Source: Anaerolineaceae bacterium
Lineage (GTDB): Bacteria; Chloroflexota; Anaerolineae; Aggregatilineales; Phototrophicaceae
Length of the DNA stretch: 64,000 nt
NCBI GenBank assembly: GCA_020634115.1
Contig: JACKCH010000014.1
Location: 124,001-188,000, forward strand
Direction of reading: 5' to 3'
Part shown: positions 1 through 7,938 of the stretch, in pieces
Numbering within the stretch: position 1 is the first letter of the stretch
Layout of the letters: every line of letters starts with the position of its first letter
The notes under the pieces: generated by a model
Database searches by the model: none
Seen by the model: only the letters and a program-made list of their open reading frames with translations
What the model was told of the DNA's origin: nothing
Program-made: the position numbers and the translations under genes

Positions 1-311
1 CGGGGACGGAAGGCGTCAACCCCAACCTGAACACGGAGCAACAGGTGGGGACTCGGCCTGGGCTGGATGTCCACAATCCGTTAAGCCGGGGCTGGGGCTG
101 GTGGTGGTTCAGCAACATCGAGTTCCACGACGAGAAGGTGGTGCTGTACAGCACCTACCTGCCCGCCGGGACTTACGAGTACGTGTACAGTATCCGCGCC
201 GGGCTGGAAGGGACGTACAATGTGATCCCGCCGACGGGGCAGGAGTTCTACTTCCCCGAAGTGTACGGGCGGGGTGCGGGGAGCGTGTTCACGGTGCTCC
301 CGGCGGAGTAG
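1..311 (+). CDS. Alpha-2-macroglobulin family protein, C-terminal end (partial)
   Basis: The reading frame is open from the left edge of the window to the stop at 309-311, so only about 102 C-terminal residues are present. The tail has the pattern that closes bacterial alpha-2-macroglobulins: a WGWWWFSNIEFHDEK segment, a Y-YSIRAGLEGTY strand, then P-x-Y-FPEVYGRG and a final F-V strand. Family members are large secreted or lipid-anchored protease traps in the envelope. A GTG at 45 is only an internal codon; the real start lies outside the window. A rho-independent terminator follows within 40 bases. The family call is from motif recognition only, because the bait and thioester regions are not visible here. 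Confidence 0.72.
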   Translation, partial: GTEGVNPNLNTEQQVGTRPGLDVHNPLSRGWGWWWFSNIEFHDEKVVLYSTYLPAGTYEYVYSIRAGLEGTYNVIPPTGQEFYFPEVYGRGAGSVFTVLPAE

Positions 312-347
312 GAAACCGTCACCCCCTTCTTTCGCCTGACTGAATCA

Positions 348-384
348 AAGACCCCCTTTCCGAGTGTGGAGAGGGGGGTTTTTG
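348..384 (+). terminator. Rho-independent terminator after the alpha-2-macroglobulin gene
   Basis: A C-rich arm (352-361) pairs with a G-rich arm (369-378), followed directly by five T residues. It lies 37 bases after the stop codon. Confidence 0.75.
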
Positions 385-539
385 TTGGGTGTGGAAGGTT
401 AAAACGTTACAGGGGAAAGGTCAGGCGGGGGAGTCAAAATTGCCGCAAGACGAAAACTCGCGGCGATTGCCGCGATTGCCGCAAGGTGGCTGATTCTGAG
501 GGGAAAATCGGAGGGTATGAGTCGCGGCGAAGGGGTTCG

Positions 540-572
540 TTTCGCGGCGAAAGGGGTGATTTCGCCGCGAAA
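540..572. repeat. Perfect 13-bp palindrome in a G-rich tract
   Basis: TTTCGCGGCGAAA (540-552) is followed after 7 bases by its exact reverse complement (560-572). A related TCGCGGCGAAGGGG copy precedes it at 522-535 and another GAAAAGGGG run follows, so the tract is a small cluster of the same word. Its function is unknown. Confidence 0.6.
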
Positions 573-763
573 AGGGGCGAATAGGGCTGAGTTTTGAGGA
601 AGGGCGACGGCAGGTTGGAAGGTGCATGGGCGTTTTTCCTCATCCGACACGGAGAAAACCCGATAGGAGTGGCAGGCCGTCTGCCGAGCATTAAAATGCC
701 CGGCAAGGTATTCCAAACCCGCTAAAGGGGTTCAGGGTGAAGGGCAAAATGTTTCCCATTAGT

Positions 764-830
764 GGACAGGGCAGGCCCTGTCCCTACATTGGTTTAACGG
801 GTGGTGGGCGGCCTTCTGACCGTCCCTACA
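764..830 (+). repeat. Two dispersed stem-loop repeats ending in CCCTACA
   Basis: The first (764-788) has a 9-bp perfect stem, GGACAGGGC / GCCCTGTCC, with a 2-base loop, then CTACA. The second (806-830) has a weaker stem GGGCGG / CCGTCC around an 8-base loop, also followed by CTACA. The same plan with different stem sequences recurs at 6681-6705, 28659-28683 (inverted), 28693-28716 and 42718-42744 (inverted), which defines a family. Confidence 0.6.
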
Positions 831-834
831 AGCG

Positions 835-983
835 CAGCATAGCACAAAAGGGTGGGGGATAACCCCTCCCTAACCCTCCTTCAAGGGGACATTCGTCCCC
901 GTTTCAGTCGCCGTAAACGGGGCGGGAACAGGTTATCCGGGGACAACAGGTCGCCCCGATGAGAACAGCATAGCACAAAAGGG
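835..983 (+). repeat. 18-bp direct repeat pair
   Basis: CAGCATAGCACAAAAGGG occurs exactly at 835-852 and again at 966-983, 131 bases apart. In both places it is followed by a G-rich stretch. No gene lies between the copies. Confidence 0.6.
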
Positions 984-1041
984 CGGTGCGGTGGGGAATT
1001 TATGTTCAAACATTTGCGCGAAGATTTGTTCAAACGTTTGT

Positions 1042-1407
1042 TCATTCCCCCGCCCGTTCGAGGTTGAGCGCCAGGACGCGACGCAGGATTTCCTCGTCGT
1101 CCTCTAATACACTTTCCGGCCAGCCATAGGCGGCGCACACGGCCTGATCGAGCGCGGTGTGCAGTTCATCCAGCCGGGGCGCGAAATCCCCCGCTGCGGC
1201 CTTCACTTTCATGGCTTCTTTGCCGCGCCAGACGTTGAGGGCGTTATACAGGTTGGTGAGGGTGCGGTCTTGAAGCGCCTTCCCGCTCAGTGCCGACGGA
1301 TTCAGCCACGCATCCCGTTCGGCGTGCAACTGTTGGGCGGCGGCGCTGATGGCCTGATATGCCGGGCTGGTCGGGTCTTCTTGGCCGGGCGACCAGGGGA
1401 AAGGGTG
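1042..1407 (-). pseudogene. 3' remnant of a type IIG restriction-modification methylase gene
   Basis: The minus-strand frame reads HPFPWSPG, then TSPAYQAISAAA, LHAERDAWLNP, RTLTNLYNAL, LDQAVCAAYGWP and EEILRRVLALNLERA before the stop at 1042. This is the characteristic C-terminus of large Eco57I/MmeI-like type IIG enzymes, which join an endonuclease, an N6-adenine methylase and a target-recognition domain in about 900-1000 residues. Only the last roughly 120 residues remain. The recognisable homology stops near 1407, where a different AT-richer segment begins, so the rest of the gene has been deleted or replaced. An in-frame TTG at 1329 is an internal codon. Without the catalytic NPPY region the fragment cannot be active. 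Confidence 0.7.
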
Positions 1408-1511
1408 ACTTTTCGAGAGATTTAAGAGTAGACGATAAAATAAAACACATAGCGTCTAAATGGACACTGCGTATCAGTATTCCTTGTGGTGATTCCTCAC
1501 AAAGGACCAAA

Positions 1512-2063
1512 ATGAATATCATAAACGAGCAACAGAAGTTGTTAGGTGTGTTTCAAATATCCGAAAGAGACCTTGAAGTTAATCGGCGTGGCGAAGTAAC
1601 AGACCGGCAGCGAGCTATCCTGCGTTCCCACTATGAGTGGTTGACATCACCGCGCGACTATTTGATTTTAGCAGGCGCATGGTTTCTTATAGCATGTTTG
1701 ACCTGCTCATTGCCTGTTCGCTTGTTTACTAACCCTCCAAATATGTTGTTGTATGGCTTTCTCATTATCGTCCCGATATGGCTTCTGATCCGTGAACTGT
1801 TTTCTTGGTATCGTGTTGGTTTTGCGAGAAAAGCCTGGGCATATACCGGTGTCCTTCGCTACACAGAAGTCACAAAGGAGGAGCGATTCGCCGGGATAGG
1901 AAAACTTGTGAGGGTCAAGACAGTCCCCGCTATTCAGGTAGGGGGCAATATATTCTATATTTCCTCCCACAATATGCAGAGGATATTCACCGAAGGACGC
2001 AAGTATCGCATTTACTTCATTGAAAAACGGAGCATTATCATTGGCGCGGAACCCGTTGAATGA
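1512..2063 (+). CDS. Small membrane protein of unknown function
   Basis: A 183-residue product that I do not recognise. The ATG at 1512 is chosen because AAAGGA lies about 6 bases upstream; the open frame extends further 5' but that part overlaps the methylase remnant on the other strand. Residues about 50-90 hold two hydrophobic segments (YLILAGAWFLIACL and MLLYGFLIIVPIWLL) separated by a short loop, so it is probably an inner-membrane protein with a cytoplasmic C-terminal domain of about 85 residues rich in beta-strand residues. Base composition is AT-richer than the neighbours, consistent with an insertion that broke the methylase gene. Confidence 0.55.
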   Translation: MNIINEQQKLLGVFQISERDLEVNRRGEVTDRQRAILRSHYEWLTSPRDYLILAGAWFLIACLTCSLPVRLFTNPPNMLLYGFLIIVPIWLLIRELFSWYRVGFARKAWAYTGVLRYTEVTKEERFAGIGKLVRVKTVPAIQVGGNIFYISSHNMQRIFTEGRKYRIYFIEKRSIIIGAEPVE

Positions 2064-2222
2064 CTGGTCGGGGCGAGGTGGCGTATCTCAAAGGATTCAA
2101 CTGGTAGAACGAAACGGAGGTAGTGTGAGGTTGCCCCTGTCGCACGTAATTCTCTTGGTTGGAACCCCTATCAAGCCGCAAGTCTGTGCTACAATGAACG
2201 CAGTGAGTAATGGAGAACACCC

Positions 2223-2461
2223 ATGTTTAATGCGCCGGTTCGCTCTGTTTTTGGTGAGACTACCGATTTTCTGGCGACCAATCCGACGCCGGAAGCGATT
2301 ATCGCCTGCCGGACGATTTGCAGGCACGCGCCCACTATTTGCTGGACAAAAATGGCGAAGGTGAACTAACGCCGGATGAACACCGCGAGATGATGGATTT
2401 CGCCCGCATGGACAATATGATGACCTTACTCAAGGCAAAGATGAAACTCAAACTCAAGTAG
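2223..2461 (+). pseudogene. Frameshifted small acidic protein gene
   Basis: An ATG at 2223, with GGAG about 9 bases upstream, opens a frame reading VFGETTDFLATNPTPEAII. From about 2303 the sensible sequence continues in another frame: RLPDDLQARAHYLLDKNGEG, then LTPDEHREMMDFARMDNMMTLLKAKMKLKLK and stop at 2461. Together they match a family of roughly 80-residue proteins of unknown function common in cyanobacteria and Chloroflexota (pattern PTPEEIIAF...LQERA..LL..N..G.LTPEE...). A single indel near 2300-2303 explains the break. It could be a sequencing error; if not, the gene is inactivated. Confidence 0.6.
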
Positions 2462-2534
2462 CTGGCAAGTGGCTAATCCCTGTAAGAAAGATAGTGTCAC
2501 ATAAAAAAGAGCGACACGATACGCTCCTAAAACC

Positions 2535-2567
2535 AAACCCCCACTCCAGATTGGAACGGGGGTTTTT
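2535..2567. terminator. Bidirectional terminator between the frameshifted gene and sucD
   Basis: AAACCCCC (2535-2542) pairs with GGGGGTTT (2558-2565), with an inner TCCA/TGGA pairing and flanking A and T runs. It suits both the plus-strand remnant and minus-strand sucD, which end on either side. Confidence 0.75.
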
Positions 2568-2598
2568 GATTGTATTTTAGGTATTCGTTTGGGATGGC

Positions 2599-3483
2599 TT
2601 ACTTGCGGTTCGCCAGCGCCTGCGCCATCAGGTCACCGAGTTCGGTGGGGTTGTTGGCGACCAGCGCCCCTGCCGCCCGCAGCGCCTCCATTTTCGCGCC
2701 CGCCGTGCCTTTCGAGCCGGAGATGATCGCGCCCGCATGACCCATCTTCTTGCCGGGAGGGGCGGTGACTCCGGCGACATAAGCCACCACCGGCTTATTC
2801 ATGTATTCCTTGATATAGGCCGCCGCCTCTTCTTCCGCCGAGCCGCCGATTTCACCAATCAGCACCACGCCATGCGTCTCCGGGTCGGCCTGGAAGGCTT
2901 TGAGGCAGTCAATGAAGCTCGTCCCCGGCACGGGGTCGCCACCGATCCCGACAGCGGTACTCTGCCCGATGCCCTTGAGCGTCATTTCATAAATGGACTG
3001 GTACGCCAGTGTCCCGGAGCGGCTGACGATGCCCACATGCCCCTGCATGGCGACTTCGCCGGGCGTAAAGCCGATATTACACTTCCCTGGGCTGATGATC
3101 CCGGAGCAGTTCGGGCCGATCAGCCGGGTATTGGGATATTTCTGCTTGAGTTCGTTGTAAACCACCGCTTCATCATGCATGGGGATATGTTCGGTCACAC
3201 AGACGACCAGTTCGATCCCGGCTTCCGCCGCCTCCCGAATCGCATCAGCCGCAAAGGGCGCGGGGACAATGACAAACGAGGTGTTCGCGCCAGTAGCTTC
3301 TTTGGCGTCCTTCACCGAGGCGAAAATCGGGATGCCCTCTACGTCGGTTCCGGCCTTCTTGGGATTCGTCCCGGCCACGATTTGCGTACCATACTCACGG
3401 TTACGCAGGCCGTAGTAGCGCCCCTGCGAGCCGGTCAGCCCCTGTACGACTACTTTGGTGTTTTCATCCACAAAAATCGCCAT
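2599..3483 (-). CDS. sucD: Succinyl-CoA synthetase (succinate-CoA ligase), alpha subunit
   Basis: With SucC it interconverts succinyl-CoA and succinate with formation of a nucleoside triphosphate in the citric acid cycle. The 294-residue protein begins MAIFVDENTKVVVQGLTGSQG, a CoA-binding Rossmann start typical of SucD. It contains GPNCSGIISPGKCNIG and the GHAGAIISG segment carrying the phosphorylated histidine. The start at 3483 is preferred to an upstream extension because it aligns with the family N-terminus and lies one base after the sucC stop, which indicates translational coupling. The length matches the family. Confidence 0.95.
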   Translation of the reverse strand: MAIFVDENTKVVVQGLTGSQGRYYGLRNREYGTQIVAGTNPKKAGTDVEGIPIFASVKDAKEATGANTSFVIVPAPFAADAIREAAEAGIELVVCVTEHIPMHDEAVVYNELKQKYPNTRLIGPNCSGIISPGKCNIGFTPGEVAMQGHVGIVSRSGTLAYQSIYEMTLKGIGQSTAVGIGGDPVPGTSFIDCLKAFQADPETHGVVLIGEIGGSAEEEAAAYIKEYMNKPVVAYVAGVTAPPGKKMGHAGAIISGSKGTAGAKMEALRAAGALVANNPTELGDLMAQALANRK

Positions 3484-3484
3484 G

Positions 3485-4630
3485 TTACTTCCCTTCCACC
3501 AGCGCAACGGCCTTCCGCGCCGCTTCAATCATCGTCTTGGCAATCAGCATCGAGTCCGAAGCGTGGGCGTCGAGAATCTCATGCCCCTCTTTGGCGTTGG
3601 TGCCATCCAACCGGATAACCAGCGGTGAATGCAGTTCGACCCGCTCCATCGCCTCGACAATCCCGTTCGCCACTTCGTCACAGCGCGTCACGCCGCCGAA
3701 GATGTTGATGAAAATCACTTTTACATTCGGGTCGGTGTTGATAACTTCCAGCGCCCCGGCCACGACATCGGCATCCGCCCCACCGCCAATATCCAGGAAG
3801 TTCGCCGGGCTGCCGCCCACCTGATTGATGGTGTCGCAGGTGCTCATCGCCAGCCCTGCGCCGTTGGCGATGACGCCAACAGAACCGTCCAGCCCGACAT
3901 ACTGCAAGCCTTTGTCTTTCGCCATCTTCTCGCGGGCTTCCAGTTGGGCTAACCCCCGGAAAGCATCCCATTCGGGGTGGCGTCCGGCAGAGCTGTCGTC
4001 CAGCGTGACTTTGGCATCCAGGGCATGAACACGGCCATCGGGAGTCAGAATCAGCGGGTTGATTTCCACCAGGTCGGCGTCGCCTTCGGTGAAGCAGCGG
4101 TAGAGCTTCAAGAGAATATCCACTGCGCCTTCGGTCGCGGCGTCGTCCAGGTGAGCAGCGGCCACCCACTTCCGGCAGGCGGCTTCGGTCAGCCCTTGCA
4201 CTGGATTGACTTCAATCCGGGCGATAGCACCGGGGTCTTCCTTGGCGACCTGTTCAATCTCCACGCCACCCTTCGCTGAGAGCATCCCCATAAACTGCTT
4301 GGCGCTGCGGTCTAAGGTGAATGAGGCGTAATATTCTTTGGCGATGTCGGACGCCTTCTCAATCCACAGGCGGCGGACAATGTGGCCCTTGATATTCATG
4401 CCGAGGATATTACCCGCGTGTTCTTCAACTTCGGCCTTCGTGTTCGCCAGTTTGATGCCCCCGGCTTTACCCCGGCCACCAACCTGCACCTGAGCCTTGA
4501 CGACGACCGGATACCCGATTTTTTCAGCCTGGGCAACAGCCTCTTCAACGGTATTGGCCTCACCACCGGGCGAAACCGGAATCCCGTAGCGGGCAAAATA
4601 CTGTTTGCCTTGATACTCAAATAAGTCCAA
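3485..4630 (-). CDS. sucC: Succinyl-CoA synthetase, beta subunit
   Basis: This ATP-grasp subunit binds the nucleotide and succinate. The product of 381 residues starts MDLFEYQGKQYFARYGIP, the standard SucC N-terminus, from a TTG codon at 4628-4630. The choice is supported by an AAGGAG ribosome site 8 bases upstream; the longer frame adds unrelated residues. Visible motifs include VVVKAQVQVGGRGKAGG in the ATP-grasp domain and GNGAGLAMSTCDTI plus NFLDIGGGA in the C-terminal ligase domain. It is the first gene of a sucC-sucD operon. Promoters for it and for the divergent kinase must lie in the 280-base gap upstream. Confidence 0.95.
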   Translation of the reverse strand: MDLFEYQGKQYFARYGIPVSPGGEANTVEEAVAQAEKIGYPVVVKAQVQVGGRGKAGGIKLANTKAEVEEHAGNILGMNIKGHIVRRLWIEKASDIAKEYYASFTLDRSAKQFMGMLSAKGGVEIEQVAKEDPGAIARIEVNPVQGLTEAACRKWVAAAHLDDAATEGAVDILLKLYRCFTEGDADLVEINPLILTPDGRVHALDAKVTLDDSSAGRHPEWDAFRGLAQLEAREKMAKDKGLQYVGLDGSVGVIANGAGLAMSTCDTINQVGGSPANFLDIGGGADADVVAGALEVINTDPNVKVIFINIFGGVTRCDEVANGIVEAMERVELHSPLVIRLDGTNAKEGHEILDAHASDSMLIAKTMIEAARKAVALVEGK

Positions 4631-4910
4631 TGCCGATTCTCCTTCAACAAGCGTTCCGTTCAGATAGGGTTTTGAGATGCTATTCCCACGAGGCACTGGG
4701 GGATGTGGGAATTGCCAGTAACCAGCGGGAAACCCGGCGGCTGATGCCCATTATGCCATATCGTGCGATAGTTCACAAAAAGATTGGTTCAACTTGCATT
4801 ATCCGGCAGATTCAAAGTGCCTACTTCCGGTAAATTTCACACACATATCTGGAAAGATCGTGTTAATCTAAGGTATATAAAATCAAGATATGCAAATCAT
4901 TGAGGTCGTT

Positions 4911-6650
4911 ATGTACTACCGCGATCTTCTATACGCTATTCTCCTGCTCCTTTCGGCATTGGCGTCAATTATTACGATAGGTTTTATCTGGCCGCGGCGG
5001 ATTACCCCCGGTGCGAAACCGTTGTTGGGACTTATGCTAGGCACAGCAGTCTGGTCGTTCACTTACACGATTCACTGGTTGGTCGTGACTCCCGAAGCCA
5101 AAGCGTTCTGGCTGGATACCACTTATCTAGGTGCAGCGACTGTTCCGACGAGTTTCCTGATATTCACGTTGGTCTATACGCAGCGCGAAAATTGGGTCAA
5201 CAAACAATCCGTCCTGATTCTTTCGGTGATGCCCATCCTCACACTGCTGATCCTCTGGACAGATTCATATCACGGCCTGTTCTTCGCAGGAAAGCGTGAA
5301 CTCACCGCGTCCACTATTCATGACGGGGGCCCCTGGTTCTGGGGGTATATTGTTTATGCGTACTCGCTCATTCTGGTGGGACTGCTGCTCCTGGTGCGGC
5401 GGTTCTTCACAGCCCAACGGCTGTATCGCCGCCAGGTTGGGATGGTGATTGCGGCTTCCCTGCTCCCCTGGGTAGCCAGCATCGTCAGTTTGACCCCGCT
5501 TAACCCCCTCCCACAGCTTGACCTGCCGCCAATGGCCTTTGTACTGACTGGCATTATTTTCACGTTCAACCTGCTGCGCGGACGTTTACTGGACATTGTG
5601 CCGGTTGCCCGTACCACCCTGGTTGAAAACATGAGTGACAGCGTGCTGGTGCTGGATACGCAAGGTCGGATTGTGGATATCAACCCGGCAGCGCGGGCCG
5701 TTCTGGGTAAAGACCATCCTGGCACGGTACTGGGACAGCCGTTTAGCAACGTATTCACGAAATGGGTAGACATTACCACCCAATTCCAGGGGACAGCCTT
5801 ACAACGCGCTGAGATCAGGCTGGAAGAAAATCCACCCCGCTATTTTGATGTACAGATTAATCCACTATTTGACCGCAGCAAGCGTTTTTCAGGGCGGTTA
5901 ATTACCTGGCGCGACATTTCGGAACGTAAACGGGTGGAAATGGAACGCGAACAACTCATCACGGACCTGGACGCCTATGCGCACACAGTCGCCCATGATC
6001 TGAAATCACCGGTTGCGGCTATCATCGGATTTGTAGAACTATTATTGGAGGACATGGCGGATAACGCGGACAGCAATACACAGCAAATCCTATCCCGTAT
6101 CCATAGGTCGAGCTATAAAGTCAACACCATCATTGACGAACTGCTGCTGCTGGCAAGCATCCGTAACCTAGCTTACGTTACGCTGAATCCCATTAATGTG
6201 CGGGACATTGCGCAGGAAGCGGTATCGCGCCTGGAGCGTGCCATCCAGGAAAGCCGGGCGGAAGTCACCTGTACCGATTTTTGGCCGACGGTCATGGGCT
6301 ATAGTCCCTGGGTAGAAGAAGTCTGGATGAATTACATCAGCAACGCAATCAAATATGGCGGGAACCCGCCACATATCCACCTGGATGCACAGATGATGCC
6401 GAGTGGGATGGCACGTTTTTCAGTGCGGGACAATGGGGAAGGTATTCCTAAACCAGACCAGGAAAAACTGTTCCACCAGTTTGAACGGCTCGACAACGTT
6501 CGGGTTGAAGGGAATGGCCTGGGGCTTTCCATTGTCCGGCGTATTGCCGAAAAACTGGGAGGCGAGGTCGGCGTAGAGAGCGAAGTGGGCAAAGGGAGCG
6601 AGTTCTACTTCACGCTGCCGGCAATGCCCACCGCGCCGCCACAGGTGTAA
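4911..6650 (+). CDS. 7TM-PAS sensor histidine kinase (orphan)
   Basis: Residues about 1-225 form seven hydrophobic helices of the kind found in the HisKA_7TM sensor module. A PAS domain follows (VLVLDTQGRIVDINPAARAVLG), then a dimerisation domain with the phospho-acceptor histidine in TVAHDLKSPVAAIIGFVE and an ATPase domain with NYISNAIKYGG, DNGEGI and NGLGLSIVRRI. ATG 4911 is preferred over ATG 4890 because GAGG lies 7 bases upstream and the first helix then starts at once. The stimulus is unknown. No response regulator gene is adjacent, so its partner is encoded elsewhere. Confidence 0.88.
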   Translation: MYYRDLLYAILLLLSALASIITIGFIWPRRITPGAKPLLGLMLGTAVWSFTYTIHWLVVTPEAKAFWLDTTYLGAATVPTSFLIFTLVYTQRENWVNKQSVLILSVMPILTLLILWTDSYHGLFFAGKRELTASTIHDGGPWFWGYIVYAYSLILVGLLLLVRRFFTAQRLYRRQVGMVIAASLLPWVASIVSLTPLNPLPQLDLPPMAFVLTGIIFTFNLLRGRLLDIVPVARTTLVENMSDSVLVLDTQGRIVDINPAARAVLGKDHPGTVLGQPFSNVFTKWVDITTQFQGTALQRAEIRLEENPPRYFDVQINPLFDRSKRFSGRLITWRDISERKRVEMEREQLITDLDAYAHTVAHDLKSPVAAIIGFVELLLEDMADNADSNTQQILSRIHRSSYKVNTIIDELLLLASIRNLAYVTLNPINVRDIAQEAVSRLERAIQESRAEVTCTDFWPTVMGYSPWVEEVWMNYISNAIKYGGNPPHIHLDAQMMPSGMARFSVRDNGEGIPKPDQEKLFHQFERLDNVRVEGNGLGLSIVRRIAEKLGGEVGVESEVGKGSEFYFTLPAMPTAPPQV

Positions 6651-6660
6651 GCTAAAGAGG

Positions 6661-6755
6661 TTTTCGTATGTTTTCAAGGCGGGCGAGACATATCTCGCCC
6701 CTACGAATCTCGGCTATTTTGTTGGATTACTTTCGAGACTTCACTTTAGGTAAAA
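6661..6755 (-). repeat. Dispersed repeat family 1, copy A
   Basis: Read on the minus strand, this segment matches 42672-42770 on the plus strand for about 90 bases: a shared AAGTCTCGAAAG core, a spacer, CGTAGGGGCGA with a hairpin arm, then CTTGAAAACA. The hairpin itself (6681-6705) has different but still complementary stem bases in the two copies. It lies between two convergent genes and may also act as a terminator. Confidence 0.6.
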
Positions 6756-6761
6756 TGGCGC

Positions 6762-7751
6762 TTAGTGACGATCCTGCCATTCCTGGATCGTCTGCTGCAT
6801 GAATTCACGTACAGCATCATCCGTAATATCGCTTACGCCATCGTAAAACTGTCCATCCACTTCAATACGGACACCGCCATCCGGGGAAGGATAGACGTGA
6901 ATGCTGCGCCCGGCATATTCCGGCGTGTGTGTCAGTTTATATTGTAGGTAAGCCTCAATCGCCCCGGCGATATCCAGCTCCGGCACGGGTTGAAGATCCA
7001 GTTTCTGGCCGCGTTTGCGGGTCTGGATTGGCTGCTGATCGTCAATTCTGAAGCTCGGCAGGTCGCCCGGCACAGGGACATCCGGTGTAGCTGGCGGCGG
7101 CGCACTTTCTACTTTGCGAGGGGGTGATGGCGCAGCTGGGGGCAAGGTTGACTGGGCGGTCTCTGGCGCGGGAGGCGGTGCTGCCGGTGCTGGGGCTTCC
7201 GGCCCAGGTTGTTGACGGGCGGGCGGTGGCGCCACAGGTTTATTCTGGGCAGTCTGTACCAGCTCGCGCATCAGTTTATTGAACTTGTCCTTAAAATCCT
7301 CGTCGGCGTGGATGTTTTTGTAACGCTTATCCCCCACCTGGACGATCAATTTACCGTCCACCACATCACGCAAAATCGCCATCACTTCAACCGCTTCGGT
7401 CTCATCGCCGTCATTCACATTGACCGAATATGTCCCTTTACGGGGCGTGCGCGGCGGTGGCGCGGCGATTGGTTGTGGTGGCGGAGCAGGCGCTTGTGGA
7501 GGTGGTGCAGCAAGTGAGGAGACATCGACCAGCATATCGAGGTCGGGCAGATCACCGGACTGAGACGAGTCATCCGGGGATGGCGCACCGACATAAGCGG
7601 CAGTGGCGGGTGGGGTCGGCGCCTTCGAACGGCGGGCGCGCGCTGAAATGATGTAAGCCATCACGATGACCAGCAGAATAGCCGAACCACAGACCATTAA
7701 GATCAGGCCAAATGGCAGTTGTGCCATAAAATCGGTTATATCACTACCCAT
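6762..7751 (-). CDS. Membrane-anchored proline-rich protein of unknown function
   Basis: The 329-residue product has one N-terminal membrane helix (about residues 11-33, LPFGLILMVCGSAILLVIVM). A Pro/Ala-rich linker follows, then a folded segment around GTYSVNVNDGDETEAVEVMA, a second Pro/Ala linker, and a C-terminal segment with HVYPSPDGGVRIEVDGQFYD. The two folded parts look like small beta/alpha domains on flexible tethers, facing either the cytoplasm or the exterior. ATG 7751 is chosen because the open frame upstream runs into a dispersed repeat (7768-7905). I recognise no named family; possibly lineage-specific. Confidence 0.6.
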   Translation of the reverse strand: MGSDITDFMAQLPFGLILMVCGSAILLVIVMAYIISARARRSKAPTPPATAAYVGAPSPDDSSQSGDLPDLDMLVDVSSLAAPPPQAPAPPPQPIAAPPPRTPRKGTYSVNVNDGDETEAVEVMAILRDVVDGKLIVQVGDKRYKNIHADEDFKDKFNKLMRELVQTAQNKPVAPPPARQQPGPEAPAPAAPPPAPETAQSTLPPAAPSPPRKVESAPPPATPDVPVPGDLPSFRIDDQQPIQTRKRGQKLDLQPVPELDIAGAIEAYLQYKLTHTPEYAGRSIHVYPSPDGGVRIEVDGQFYDGVSDITDDAVREFMQQTIQEWQDRH

Positions 7752-7767
7752 AATTTTTACCCTACGC

Positions 7768-7905
7768 TTTATGTGATATGAGTCAGGATTGAGTCCCCTT
7801 GACAAAGGGGGCGAGTCGTCAGTTTTCAGCCATCAGTGGTCAGAAGAAGGAAAAACGCCAATTGCAAAACTGAAAACCGATAACTGACCACTGAAAACCG
7901 GCTTC
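7768..7905 (+). repeat. Dispersed repeat family 2 (MITE-like), copy A
   Basis: The segment starts TTTATGTGATATGAGTCAGG, then carries a CCCCTTGACAAAGGGGGCGAG hairpin-like tract, followed by alternating TCAGTTTTCAG and CTGAAAAC words. An inverted, highly similar copy lies at 16863-16991 and a shorter degenerate one at 36632-36720. CAGTGGTCAG (about 7834-7843) can pair with CTGACCACTG (about 7886-7895). No coding potential. Confidence 0.7.
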
Positions 7906-7938
7906 TCTGGTGTGCGTTTGGCGTCATCTATCATGATT

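Larger units (their letters stand above)
312..1041. other. 730-bp intergenic region without a credible gene
   Basis: Short open frames on both strands (for example around 366-716) are low-complexity, overlap one another and resemble no family I know. Apart from the terminator, the region holds a G-rich palindrome (540-572), two stem-loops ending in CCCTACA (764-830) and an 18-base direct repeat (835-852 and 966-983). It reads as accumulated repeat debris beside a broken restriction-modification gene. Confidence 0.6.

Noticed and set aside
366..716. Overlapping short open frames on both strands after the first terminator
   Set aside because: They are low-complexity translations of a repetitive G-rich tract, lack ribosome sites and resemble no protein family.
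2020..2364. 114-residue open frame spanning the end of the small membrane protein gene and the frameshifted gene
   Set aside because: It has no homology sense, and its 3' part is an off-frame reading of the frameshifted small gene.
2737..3618. Long open frame opposite sucD
   Set aside because: Antisense shadow of a well-conserved metabolic gene.
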